Source of the DNA: Perca fluviatilis
Lineage: Eukaryota > Chordata > Actinopteri > Perciformes > Percidae
Reading direction: 5' to 3'
DNA length: 64,000 bases
Assembly: GCF_010015445.1 (NCBI RefSeq)
Contig: NC_053120.1
Span: forward strand, 8,272,614-8,336,613
Part shown: positions 1 through 11,200 of the stretch, in pieces
Layout: every line of letters begins with the position of its first letter
Position numbering within the stretch: the stretch's first letter is position 1
The notes under the pieces: generated by a model
What the model was told of the DNA's origin: nothing
Database searches by the model: none
What the model saw: the letters and a program-made list of their open reading frames with translations, nothing else
Made by a program: the position numbers and the translations under genes

Positions 1-184
1 GTGCACTCACTGATTCTTTCACACATATCCTAGTGTATCACAAGCTGGAAAAACAACACTTGCTCCATTTCAAACACTTTATAAACAAACTCTCTAGGCA
101 TTGGACAAAAATCCATCAGGTTATTATCACCACTGTAACATAATCCAAAACCATAATCTCATGACATTTGACAGTTTTGTTTTT

Positions 185-636
185 CTTGCTGATGTAAGTC
201 TAGCCTATAAAGTAACCAATGACTTGGCCGCTCCCCCATTAAATGAGTTTGTATCACTGCGTTCAGGCGATGGGAGGAGAACTAGGGCGACCAACAGAGG
301 TGACTGAGCAGTACAGCAAAGATCTACTGAGTTTGGCAGATCGGTCTTCTCTGTTAGAGCCGCAAAGTACTGGAACTCAGTACCAAGCGAGATCAGAGAA
401 TGTAACAGCTTTGCTGGTTTTAAAGTAAAGGTCAAATCATGGCTGAAATCAACCCACTCATGTTCCCATCAAGCATAAAGCCAAACTTAAACCAAGCTGA
501 TCTTAATGTTGTGAAGTCCTGCTGTAGTTGGGTCTTGGCCCAGCGACTACAGATGAATATTAGCTTATAGCTAACTCTGGTACTGCTAAAGAGCCGTGCA
601 TTGTCCCTGTCAAATAAATAAATAAATAAATGAATC
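185..636 (+). mobile_element. LINE 3' end fragment (CR1/Rex-like)
   Basis: A frame from about 222 to 474 with one internal TGA reads LRSGDGRRTRATNRGD, then FSVRAAKYWNSVPSEIRE, then SFAGFKVKVKSWLK. This is the conserved C-terminal end of fish CR1/L2-superfamily reverse-transcriptase ORFs. The 3' end is a short AAAT repeat at about 617-632. 5'-truncated and dead. Confidence 0.7.
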
Positions 637-2003
637 ACCTTGTTTAAGATGTCCTTAAATGTCAGAAGTGAGAAAAAAAGGAGAAAAAACAGACAGCAGG
701 CCTGTATGTTCAGGTTTATTCGCAGCATTTCACTGCCCCCCAGTGCTGTGAAAGAAACCATCATGCAGGCAGTCAGTGCCTGACTACATTTTAAATCTCT
801 TTTTAGTGAAAAAAATGTATTTGCTAATCTGAATGGCAAACTGGACCACATTTTGAGACTCAGTGTTGTTCTATATAAAAAAAAAGAAGTCAAATGGTGA
901 ATTACTCTGTTTTCTCAACCGTCTTGGCTTGTGATCCATTAAAATGTAAAGTAATATCTAAGAAACATTCATTGGAATTTGATTGGAATTAATTGGAACA
1001 TAGATTATACACCCTTTTTATAAAACACTTTCTAATTGTACATACTGATGACACTCCATGATACAATTTGTATGGCCATTATTTATTTATATTTTATATT
1101 TGTTATTATACTATTTTGATGTCATTGTGACAGCTGTATTCACTTTATCTGTTGGTTATTTCATAATGTGATGCAATATTGGCCATTTGCAGTTGTCTCT
1201 TTAGAATATAAGATGTAAACAATCTTTTTCCAACCTGAGAGGTTCAAACAGGTCTGTGCTTTAACCAATATGCCCGACTAACTAAAGGCTTTTAATATAA
1301 CTTGTCTTCTTGCTCTGCCTAAGAGTGCCTGAAAATCCTCATCACAGGTTATGCCCTTAGTGTGGGCAAAAAAAGACTTTTTTCAAAAGTTTTTGAAATA
1401 ACTTCAAAAATATTAAAAAATTGACAATCACTTGGAGGCCCCCTGCAGTAACTCTGAGGACCCCCTGTTGAAGATCTCTGAAGTAAACTAAACAACTCAC
1501 ACCACTAGATGTCAGTGTCACTTCATGATTATACCAAACACTGCTGGTGTAGGAAGTACAGCACCTTTGTAATGCAGGACCACCGACCCGACTTACAGAG
1601 ACATATTGTACTGGTCTAAATCTAAACTCTTTACTACTTAACACTCAAAATGATAATGATTTTATGTATGTAATAAGAGATATTGTTCATCATGTTATCC
1701 TCTATCTTAAAAATGCAGTTTTTGTTTAATATAAAGTATGGTTATATATAATAACTAAGAAAAAAAAGAGATCACCCTTGTGTTGAGACCAGTGGCATTA
1801 TGTTACAAAACAAATGTGTGAATCGTGTATTTGTTTAAAGACATTATTGTTTCTGTCCAATTTTGGAAAGAGAAAAGAAATCTGTAACTAGTTCAGTTTT
1901 GTGTCTGAAGCGTCAAACCCTGTGAAGAGGTTAGCTGAGTATTATGGCGTTTTTTGGCTTGGATGTGGATGAAACTGTATTGACTTTTCATAATGTCTTG
2001 TCT
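637..2003. other. intergenic DNA, mostly nothing recognised
   Basis: AT-rich. The only recognised part is 1405-1480, whose GGCCCCCTGCAGTAACTC and GTTGAAGATCTCTG match the right end of the hAT-like element at 18717-20411. The rest shows no gene or repeat I can name. Confidence 0.5.
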
Positions 2004-2007
2004 TTAA

Positions 2008-2492
2008 AAGGTCCAATGTGTAGGAATTTCTCCCATCCAGCGTTGAGATAATATCGCAATCAACTCTCTCGCACCACGTAGTTCAAAGTAAGTATTACAG
2101 TTACGGTAGCCTTCACGCTTTTTTCTGATGACGCCGGTCTCTTGCTCTTTTCAATATTGTTTTTCTTTTTCTGTGCGAAGAAGAAGACTCCTGTTCCTGA
2201 AATTTGGATTTTGAATACGTGTGGTCCTCCTGTTTCCTTCTTCAAACTTGCCGTGGCCAGGAAGCTACGATACCCATTAGCAGCATTAGCAGCACCTAGG
2301 AGTGTATCATGTGACAGCGAAAACGCGAAAGGCAGAGCAGTGTGTCCTGTATGTCCCTTACTGGCTAACATATTTCAAGATGGCGCATGAATATGGAGCG
2401 TCTACCCAAGTTCATGCGGTTCAAAGGACACGTTTGTGAACGGGCAACACAGATTTTGATAATAGACAACTAAACCGTTACACACTGGAGCT
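2008..2492. mobile_element. TTAA-flanked non-autonomous TIR element (family AGGTCCAATGTG)
   Basis: Left end AAGGTCCAATGTGTAGG and right end (reverse complement) AAGCTCCAGTGTGTAACGG form imperfect terminal inverted repeats, with TTAA at 2004-2007 and 2493-2496. No transposase. The TTAA target fits a piggyBac-type mechanism (inference). Confidence 0.6.
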
Positions 2493-2496
2493 TTAA

Positions 2497-2935
2497 ATTA
2501 CATTTCTATTTTAATTGGACAGTTAATTAGACAGGGCTGAAACTGGCTGAAACTGGCAGAAGCCCAGTGGTCAGTTTTACCCCAAACGAGTCATTCCTTT
2601 CCAAATATTTGGATGGGAAGTATATATATCTTCACAGAAAAGTAGTTTCCAGTGAAGTTTTTGGTTTAGTGTTTTTGGAAAGCAATACTCCTGTGAGCAC
2701 CACACATCCGTTCAGTTCACTTCCATTGAACTGTGGTGATAGAATTCTCTGAGGAGATCTCAAACCCACAGCAGATAAAACCCAAACTATCCAGGAAATT
2801 TTCCCTTCCAGAGAAACAGCAACACGTAAAACAATATTTTAAAGTGCATTTTTCTGGCAAATGATCTCTTGTGGTTGCGTGATTAACAACTGTAATCTCT
2901 AAGAAACAAAGGCATAAGGGAGGATTTCAGGGCTC
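2497..2935. other. intergenic DNA, nothing recognised
   Basis: No coding or repeat signal seen between the two TTAA elements. Confidence 0.4.
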
Positions 2936-2939
2936 TTAA

Positions 2940-4662
2940 AGGGGTGATAGAATGATTATATAGGGTATTTCACACTGTTCCTTATGGTCTCCTAATGGGG
3001 TATGTAACATTGGTTGGGCTGAAAATGGCCTGGTTGATATTTTATTGGCCCTTATGCATCCCTGTGTTTGGCCCTATTTGAAACAAGAGCTTTTCTTCCA
3101 AATATGGTATGGTCATGAATATTTAGATGAGCTGCGCGCTGATTGGTTGAGCGACTTGCCATACACACATATTAGAGACGCGAGCTGATTGGTTGAGCGA
3201 ATCCCCAATACACATACATTAGAGAAGCGACAGAATCTCATATTCCAGACACTGCAATGTTTCATTACCAAATTCACTTCTGAGACTTTTTTAAGCGAGA
3301 AATTAACTATATAAAGCTGAAATATGGGCCGTTTTACAAAATTTGATGGCTAATTGCAAATTTGGTAAGACGTGTCGGACTTTAGGAGCTCCACACAGTC
3401 TGACGAGAAAGCGGCAGCCTGCTGGGCTCCATACCCAGGGCAAAGTCACCCTTTGTGGATACTGCACTACGGGGCTCCGCGGCTAGCTGCATAACTGCAT
3501 AACTATAATATATTTACGGTTTGAATTTCGTCACGCCACTTTGATTTTAAGGCATTTTTATGAACGTGAGGCGTCTTTGTAGGACGAGCAGCTGCTTGCA
3601 ATATGTCCCATTCATTACAATGGGGAAATACCGCAGCTAGCTAGCTACACTTTCGCCATAACTAAATTATATTTACAGTTTGAATTTCGTCATGCCACTT
3701 ATATTACATCATTCCCCACTATCTTATAAAGCTAACCGTTGTGTCCGATTTGATTTTAAGGCATTTTTATGAACGCAAGGCGTCTTTGTAGGACGAGCAG
3801 CTGCTTGCTATATGTCCCATTCATTACAATGGGGAAATACCGCAGCTTGCTCAGTTTCGCATAACTAAAGTATATTTACAGTTTGAATTTCGTCGCGGCA
3901 TGAATATTACAGGTTCCTCAAGGTCTTACAAAGCTTAGCTAACACTTGTCCGATTTCGGATATCAATTGAATGTATTTTTGTGAATGTCAGAGTTAGGAG
4001 GAGGCTAGCTAGCTCTCATTGATGGACTCCATCTCACCGCGGCTCTATCAATGAGACTCATGGACAAGAGGCTTTATTTCCCCGATTGTTTGTTTAAATA
4101 ACTCAACACACATACCCATTATAAGATTAACTGGAACTTGCGGGCTGCGGTGAAAGATTGCGGGTGTAACAAGCTCGCTGACACTGCGGTCAGGGTGGCG
4201 ATGTAGCAACCCAGGCAGCACCAACACCGGCACTAAACTCCGACACACAGTCGGAGAAAATTTGCAATTAGCCATCCTTTTTCGTAAAGCGGCCCATATT
4301 TGAGCTTTATATGGTTGATTTCTCGCATAAAAAAGTTTCAGAAGTGAATTTTGTAATGGAATAGCAGAGATCTGCGTGACCTAGCTAGATTCAGAAGACT
4401 ACCTGATCTCAGGTCAGTTGTGTAGCCTATGTAAATATTGGGGCGTGACTGTTCTCTTAAGGTTCCGGATTTTGAGACGCTTGCGTAAGCAACTCAGCTT
4501 TGTTGGGATTCGCCCGTTTTCAGCGGCAGTTTCAAAATATGAGATTTTCATAGTAAAGGGGTGTCAGTGGGACTTTGAGCTTCTATTTATGTCCTATTTA
4601 CCCACCGAACTGTCGTTATTCAACTATGACAGGTAAAATCGGTTTTGCATTCTATCACCCCT
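2940..4662. mobile_element. 1.72-kb TTAA-flanked non-autonomous element with complex internal repeats
   Basis: Ends are AGGGGTGATAGAATG and its exact inverse, flanked by TTAA (2936-2939 and 4663-4666). Inside are two GCTGATTGGTTGAGCGA repeats (about 3137 and 3185) and an approximately 240-bp tandem unit (about 3500 and 3730) containing GGCGTCTTTGTAGGACGAGC. A further inner inverted repeat pairs about 3269-3362 with about 4256-4360. No transposase frame. Non-autonomous piggyBac-like element by its TTAA (inference). Confidence 0.7.
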
Positions 4663-4666
4663 TTAA

Positions 4667-6119
4667 AGTGTGTGACCGTGGTTTATATCTTGTCTCTATA
4701 TCTTTTGTACATTTTACACTATATTATACACTATATTTCACTGTAGTCAGAAGGGACAGCTGGGAATAAGACTTAGACTTTTATTTTTATTTTTTAGCAT
4801 TACCACACTCTTTCGCTACCACTTCAAGGGTAACTAGTGTTTTTTTTCAACCTGGACCCCATTTCCCCATGCATTTGGGTCTAATAGACTGATGTGACCA
4901 AAAAGAGATTTGAGATTTGCAATGACTGGCCGGCGCGAACCGAGCTGCAATGTAAACTAAAGGGCAATTGTGCAGCCTTGCTTTTTGTCCACTAAAAGCG
5001 TACAGAGTACAAGCTATTGGCTATCATCCTCATTCTCAAGCAAGAGATTTACTGTATATGATTGTGAAAATGTGGGGTTTATACTTGATTGCATTTCCCT
5101 CCAGCATGTCCACTTCCCATTTTGTAAAAGAAACTTCAGTCTTGAAAACTCAACATATAGCTCTTGGATGCGCCCGTGCCACATTGTTATCAATATGTCA
5201 AAACGTATACAGTAAATCCAGTATTACAGATGGCCATTGCTATGATTAGATCTAGACAAAGAGGGAGCCACCATTATGAGATGTTCATATGCATCAGGCC
5301 TTTGGACCAGCTGTTGTCCACCTGACACTGGCTCCACTCTTCACTGATGACATCTGAATACACAAAGTAGACAATCGGCCGCATGTTGTACTCTGCCTGC
5401 TGGTGAAATGCATTTTTTTCGAAGCAATCATAGTGGCTCTTGTTAACATTTTAATGAGAACAAATGAGATAACCAGCATTATCACTGTAATCAATGTCAT
5501 CATTACCTAACCAGAGGGCTTTGAAGTATCCCTTATGTTTTTTCTACATGCTTGGTTTGCAGACAGTAGGGGTTGTGCTCTAGCCAGGTAGCAGCTTTGC
5601 TGCCATTTATTATCTGACGGTGATGGATAGTGCAAACAGTTGCTAGGGTAATAACAAAGTTTTATTGCCCTTCCTATTACGTTAATGCTGTCACATAATC
5701 TCTTCGTGCTTCCTGTTTGCTAGAAAGCTCTTTCTCATTCACATGATATGGGACAAAAGCTCAGAGCAGATGGATGCTGTCATTGTCTGAGTTCTTTATA
5801 AAACAGAGCAGAGCAGTTTCCAAGGTGAAGGCCTCACTGTCAATTTTATATCAGGTAGTGTGAATGATTAAACACGCAGACTCAGACTTTTGCCTAGTTT
5901 TAAGTAGTTGTGCAAATACTCCACCTGACCATATGTTTACATTTGGTTTTTCATTTATGTCACTGGTGTGAGTATGTGAGATACTTACTTAAATACCCAT
6001 GGCATCGTAAGTGTCATAATAACTGTAAAATGTTTTTTCATTACTGTACTGTATGTGAGTATGTGACTCTGCTCAGCAAGTTCTATAATAAAGATCAAAA
6101 TATTATTTAAACCACGACA
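4667..6119. other. intergenic DNA downstream of rgs16, nothing recognised
   Basis: AT-rich, short chance ORFs only; no repeat family or gene seen. Confidence 0.4.
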
Positions 6120-6144
6120 GAAAAAGGACAACACATTTTAGCAT

Positions 6145-6150
6145 TTTATT
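6145..6150 (-). terminator. candidate rgs16 poly(A) signal AATAAA
   Basis: AATAAA on the minus strand followed 8-25 nt downstream by a GT/T-rich stretch (TGTGTTGTCCTTTTT), the usual layout of a cleavage site. A second AATAAA lies at 6165-6170. Confidence 0.5.
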
Positions 6151-6281
6151 TCCAAATAATGTAGTTTATTTGCTGGTACGTAAAAAAGACAAAAGTGATA
6201 TAAATATAATAATATAAATTAAATTGCACATGTTTTTTTCATCTGTGTTTTTGGTAAGAATGTGACACACATATATTACAG

Positions 6282-6308
6282 GCAAATAAATACAAATAAA
6301 TACAAAAT
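6282..6308 (-). promoter_or_regulatory. AU-rich element pair in rgs16 3'UTR
   Basis: On the minus strand the sequence reads GTATTTATTTG twice in a row, giving two UAUUUAU cores 11 nt apart. Such elements typically shorten mRNA half-life through ARE-binding proteins. Function here is inferred. Confidence 0.45.
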
Positions 6309-6719
6309 CATAAAGTACCTTTCATGCCTGTTCGCAAACAGTGTAAGACTTTGACAGATATACATTGCACATCACAACCACAAATGATTGCCTAATGGCA
6401 AAGAAAAGTGCTTTCTCCTTCCCTCCCGTTTTGGTTGTCACTCAGTCTGTAATACTTTCACTTGACCTTGATGTACAAACTTCATCTGTGTTCACACAGC
6501 AGTCCACTTAAGGCATCAACCTCCAATTTTATTTCCATTTTCCTTTTCTCTTCACTCGTCGGCGTCTACAGAACAAACCCATCCACTGCTGGTCTTGTGA
6601 CGATCTCTGTGTTTGCACCTGCGTCCAGCTTTATGACGCAACGCCTAATGTCATGCCTTTTGCTTTCTCAACCTTTAAGGCGAACCACTAACGAGCCTCC
6701 ATCGGATTATGGAGACAGT

Positions 6720-6935
6720 TCACGCCTTCTTCTCCTGCTGGCGCTGCTTGGTGGCCTTGGCGCTTCGGTTGGCTTGGCACACTAGATCCCTGTAGGCTGG
6801 AGAGCGGAGGAAGCGAGGGTAGCAGTCTTTGGCCATGAGCATGTAGATCTTGTGCTGGGCCGGGTCGAAGCAAGAAGGTGACGCAGCCAGCATGTTGGCT
6901 CTGGTGATGTCACGAGTTTCGTGGTCAATGTTAAT
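6720..6935 (-). CDS. rgs16: rgs16 last coding exon and stop
   Basis: Acceptor TTTCCAG|ATTAAC; begins with INIDHETRDITRANM and carries CFDPAQ and YPRFLRSPAYRDL, then a basic tail ending QQEKKA and a TGA at 6722-6720. Confidence 0.9.
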   Translation of the reverse strand: MNIDHETRDITRANMLAASPSCFDPAQHKIYMLMAKDCYPRFLRSPAYRDLVCQANRSAKATKQRQQEKKA

Positions 6936-7984
6936 CTGGAAACAAAGGACAAGGACATTAGTTTTCTTTCCATTTTGGAGAGGTTAGCAGCTATAACAAA
7001 GCCTAACTGCAAAGTATGTGTTTTAGGCCTCACAATCTAACTTTTCGGATTCAGATATTGGTTTGCCTTACCTCCCGAGGAGCGTCGCTGCCAATGAATT
7101 CATCATAGATCTTTTGGGCTTTGGCTGGTAGTTTGGCAGTGCACTTGGTAGTCCTGTAATCTTCACAAGCAAAGTAGAACGCAATGTTCTCCTCGCTGAA
7201 CTCAGACACCAGGAAGGCTGTGAAGGCGCACAGTCCGTCTGAGGAGAAAGAGGAAATTTGATTACTTATTATGGCATATGATGTCCCTGCAGGCGTTCCA
7301 TGTGTCTATAAGTGTATCTACAGTGTGCATTTACTGGTCATTTTTTGTGTGCAAATGTGTCAAGAAAATCGAGATATGTACTTACATTTGCTGGACAGGA
7401 GTTTTTCAAAGGACTCTCTCCACCTAAGGCATTCCTCCAGGGTTGGCCTGAAAATAGATGAAGCAAGATTAGATTTAACCCAGAATTCCAACCAAGCACA
7501 CAGTGACAACATATGTCAAATTATTTTTGTAGTAGTATATACCACAATATGTGTGATGCTTACTTATTATGCCCTATTTTGCAGCAGGATAGATTCCAAT
7601 TGGATTTTTGCAAAATGCTCCCCAGCCTTGCTTTCAGCTCCTTGGCCCTGTGAGGACAAGAAAACAGGTTAGATACATTTTTCACAACACCTTGATTGCA
7701 TCCTGACAAGCCATTACTGTGCGGTAAAACTCAACGCAGCATGAATCCACACTGAGTGCGAAGTCTAAATTTAGCATAACCTATAACGGACACTCATTTG
7801 ACTTCTCCAATGCTCTCACACAGATAACATATATTTTTTATAACATAAAGATAAAAAAAAAAAAACATCTGTCTTCCATTTCCTGTAATCCAAATCCCAA
7901 AACATCAGCCACGTGAGTGTTTGCATGGCGCTTTATGTACCTTTCCAAGCAGCAGGTAGGCAGCGATGCTAGTCCTTTACACAT
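6720..7984 (-). CDS. rgs16: RGS16-like regulator of G-protein signalling, five coding exons, 190 aa
   Basis: R4-family RGS proteins speed GTP hydrolysis by Gi and Gq alpha subunits at the plasma membrane. The joined reading frame of exons 7984-7941, 7647-7564, 7447-7386, 7238-7072 and 6935-6720 is 573 nt, ends in TGA and is open throughout. All introns are GT-AG and the exon sizes (44, 84, 62, 167, 216) fit R4 RGS genes. The N-terminus MCKGLAS, with Cys at 2, 11 and 12, and an amphipathic stretch ERAKELKARLGSIL matches the membrane and palmitoylation helix of RGS4/5/16. The RGS box spans about residues 46-168. Galpha-contact positions known from RGS4 are mostly kept (Glu80-Asn81, Asn121, Leu152, Asp156, Arg160), but the Ser is Cys157. 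INIDHETR and RSPAYRDL point to RGS16 rather than RGS4 or RGS5, and the rgs8-like neighbour agrees. The C-tail is Lys/Gln rich. Alternative: another R4 paralogue. Confidence 0.83.
7072..7238 (-). CDS. rgs16: rgs16 coding exon 4
   Basis: 167-nt exon, acceptor CTCCTCAG|ACGG and donor GGGAG|GTAAGG. Encodes the RGS-box core with SEFSEEN (Galpha contacts) and DAPRE at the exon end. The usual E-F-W-x-A-C-E-E core reads AFYFACED here. Confidence 0.9.
7386..7447 (-). CDS. rgs16: rgs16 coding exon 3
   Basis: 62-nt exon between acceptor TTTTCAG|GCCAACC and donor AAAT|GTAAGT. Encodes PTLEECLRWRESFEKLLSSK, the first helices of the RGS box. The homologous rgs8 exon is also exactly 62 nt. Confidence 0.85.
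7564..7647 (-). CDS. rgs16: rgs16 coding exon 2
   Basis: Acceptor CTCACAG|GGCCAAG and donor AATAA|GTAAGC. Encodes the rest of the amphipathic helix (AKELKARLGSILQKS) and a variable linker with two adjacent cysteines. Confidence 0.8.
7941..7984 (-). CDS. rgs16: rgs16 coding exon 1
   Basis: Start codon at 7984-7982 in the context CAGT-ATG-TGT; encodes MCKGLASLPTCCLE and ends in a split codon AG|G at donor AG|GTACAT. Chosen because the Met-Cys start is the invariant N-terminus of RGS4/5/16. Confidence 0.82.
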
Positions 7985-8108
7985 ACTGTAGCAGCAGGAT
8001 GGAGCTGGTAGGGGTGGTGTCTCGGTCGGGTGGCAGTTAAATATCCGTTTAGTAAAGCTCAGTAGGGAGCGCGATAGTCTGTGTGTCTGAACAGAGCCAG
8101 AGCAGAGG

Positions 8109-8115
8109 TTTTATA
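8109..8115 (-). promoter_or_regulatory. TATA box of rgs16
   Basis: TATAAAA on the minus strand, 125 nt upstream of the ATG, in the context GGACTATAAAACC. Transcription would start near 8080, giving a 5'UTR of about 95-100 nt. Confidence 0.6.
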
Positions 8116-8157
8116 GTCCTACCTCCCCTGCTTCTGACATGTCATCAGCCCTCTCAG

Positions 8158-8162
8158 CCAAT
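8158..8162 (-). promoter_or_regulatory. inverted CCAAT box of rgs16 promoter
   Basis: CATTGGCTG on the minus strand (CCAAT on plus), about 45 nt upstream of the TATA box, a typical NF-Y position. A TGATGACA sequence resembling a CRE/AP-1 half site lies between them at about 8138-8147. Confidence 0.5.

Positions 8163-8164
<2 letters not shown>

Positions 8165-8202
<38 letters not shown>
8165..8202. repeat. (GA)n microsatellite abutting the rgs16 promoter
   Basis: About 19 uninterrupted GA units directly upstream of the CCAAT box; on the transcribed strand this is a (TC)n tract. Confidence 0.95.
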
Positions 8203-8204
<2 letters not shown>

Positions 8205-11200
8205 ATACAAAGACAAGGCTGGGAAATAACTGAAATGATAAATGCCACTTTTGTTCTACAGTACGCTATGTTTGTCTTGCATGTCCCTGAAAACACGACA
8301 CATTAATAATCTTTTAGTGTTTTCTTTCAAAACAACTTATTTACGCACGTGAAAATAGAACATTTGCAGTATTTAAACCAGATGTGTGAATACTGTAGCG
8401 AGCTTTAAGATATTGTTTCCCTCTGAAATGGAGTAACCTTTAGAATATTCTTAAACTTGGCACTTATTTGTCATATTTGACCTTTTTTATCATAATTGTT
8501 TATCAACACATTTTAGCTTCAAACTTGTGTTTTATCATGCAACTACAACTTGTTACAAAGCAGAGCTTGTCCTCAGTAAGTTTCCCCTATGCAAATAAAG
8601 GTTTTAAGCAATTAATCTGCGAGTAACCTCACAAGCCGATCTGCTAATAACATCCTGTGTCGTCACATCGTTTCTCGACTTTGCACAAAGAAGACATCAT
8701 TTAAGAATTAGGCAGGTTGATAAAGAACCTTTCTGCTGGTAAACACAATAACACCCAGCCTCTTTATGGAGCTGATAAAGGTGTTCACTCCAGGGAATGA
8801 TGGGAAGGAAATGTAGTATTTACTTAGTTTAATTACATTACTGTAAGCAAGCTGAAAATACAGTTCAACAATACTCTGCTCAACACAATAAAGCTGAAAG
8901 CGAGGCAGTCCCCCATATGGCGAGCTGCAGGTTGCTTATCAAGGATTTGTTCATCATATAATTCAGATTAAAGGGCCATTAGGAAATCTAAGGCAATATG
9001 TGACTGAAGAATGGTAATGACTCATTACTTGCACTGCTTTACAGTGGCGTATTTCTAAAATAGAGAAGTTCCTGTAGCTGATTAAAGCAACAGGAATCAT
9101 TGATAATGTCTGTTTTTGTAATGTTGTTGAGGTTTTCTTCAATGCTAGATCCTAGAGTCACCAGAGCAAATACAGGAATTCGAGCATCTAAACAACAGTG
9201 AAAACATTGTGTTTCACTCGTCACGCAAGTCTACGGCCATGGGCGTTTCGAGGAACTGAGACCCAACATGGCTGTGTGATGGATAAAATCTACTCCCCTC
9301 TAATAAAGAAGTGTTTGTTGTCAGAGGTCAGTGGTGTGATATAAATGTGTTACCTAAGTCACTTCCTAAGAGACAGCTAGATTCAGGACTTTTATTAAGA
9401 GACATCACTATCTATTTCCCTCTTTATAGAGATAATAATGTACGATAGAAGAAAATGTTTCGGCATATACTGAAACAAGGACTAATTACTTTTTTGGACT
9501 AGAATAACCAAAATATTCTTGCACCACAGACCAACACATTATATACACTAAGACACAAGAAACTCTGGCATTTATGTCTACCAGTTTGATCACGAGGAGT
9601 ATTGTATATACTTATATTATATATATTTTATTGTTCAACAGTGAACCAGTAATGGGCTAGTGTTTCTTTCATACCCTGCCCTGGCTCTCAGCCCCAAGCC
9701 CATTGGTTCCTAATGAAGACTTAATTAAAACATGTCACAATTACATATAATAGTTTCACATTTAAAAAAATAATTTCCTACAACAGATGCACAATATTTT
9801 TTTAACTAATGTTGATCGAACAGGAGGAAATAGTGTCTTTGGTGAGACCATTTCACGGCTTCTCTACCATTCCATCATGATTACGTCACTATGGGTCTAA
9901 TCGCCAGTCTTTTTATTGCGCCCATTTTAATAACCAATTGTTCACTCCTGAACGAGCCTCTCCTGACTGAAGTAATACTTGTTGTAGGATCCACTCGTTG
10001 GTTTTAGTGTTTTCATGGGATTTGTTGATGATAAGAAAACTATAGAATTTGAACGGACGGATCCTTTGAAGAGTAAGCGGGTGGAAGAAAAGTCATGGCT
10101 TGGGTTATTTGTTTGAATGCTTTGGAAAAAAAAACTATTTGTTTGACCTTTTGCGGTTGAGTGAACAATGGCTGTGTCCTCTCAGATGCAATAGTCGAAG
10201 TAGATAGTGGTTAGCAATTGGAAATAGAACGCCTTTCACATCCCATCTCCTACCAAACAATATTGTTTTCCTTTAATCGTCCGGATTTCTTTCCTAATAT
10301 TCAATCACTAACCATAGAGGTGGAAGATCAGATACTAAGCATTTTTGGAATGGCTACTCAAACAGGTTGCTTTGAAAGGCACTGAGAAAACAAGGATTAA
10401 TAAAATAAAAGTCCAGATTAATAAGAATATTGCTGGGCAGCACTAATTAGGGTGAGTCACCTAATGTAGAGTGGTTGGCTCCAGCTGGGAAAACACAAAA
10501 CAACTGCACAGGGATTACCTAACCTGTCCGGATTCATTTTGCCGGGGAGCATTTAATTGCACCGTTTTTTATTGCCAGAAAAGAATAAAGGTCTGCCTGG
10601 GAGCCTGGGGGATCCCAGCTACCCACTCACCTACTCAAACACTCATACTTTGATGCCAGCACACTTCTGAAAAACGTCTCCGTGAACACGTATCAATAGA
10701 TTAAGAATAACGTGGACATTTACACGAACTGCCGTGAGACCGGGTTGGATATAAGATAACATCTTGTTTCTCAGAAAAACAGTTCTGGTGTAATCCCTCT
10801 CTGGATCTAAGCAAGAGAGAGTTTCATTGTTTGATCAGCCATCGTCTGGTTTTTTGTGGGCCTCTGACTGTCATGCATCCCTTTACGCTGATGTTCCACA
10901 TATAATATGGTATTGTATGGTGTTACTATATTTAAGTAATAGGATTATTACTCTATGGGTTAAATAGTTATTGCTGACAGATTCTCTGTCTGTGCGAATG
11001 ATGCTTTCAGTATTGAGGTTGTTTAGATGCTCTGGAGCACCTTTGCCCAGTTTTCAGTCCTAGAAAGAGTGAGTTAAGGGGTGATTTTGTGTTTTCTATG
11101 TATCTACCTAGCCATCTTATTATCTAAAAAATAACATTGCCTAACTTTACCGACACATTTAGCTCAGTTCACGACTGAGACTGATACGGACATTTTTATT

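Larger units (their letters stand above)
6120..6719 (-). other. rgs16: probable rgs16 3' untranslated region
   Basis: About 600 nt of non-coding, AT-rich sequence from the stop codon to the best poly(A) signal. It contains two overlapping AUUUA-type motifs at 6282-6308. Limits are inferred from the signal, not from transcript data. Confidence 0.5.

Noticed and set aside
432..893. 153-codon minus-strand frame
   Set aside because: Partly antisense to a LINE 3' end and otherwise low complexity; no recognisable motif.
7271..7672. 133-codon plus-strand frame
   Set aside because: Antisense to rgs16 exons 2 and 3 and their introns; exon evidence on minus is far stronger.
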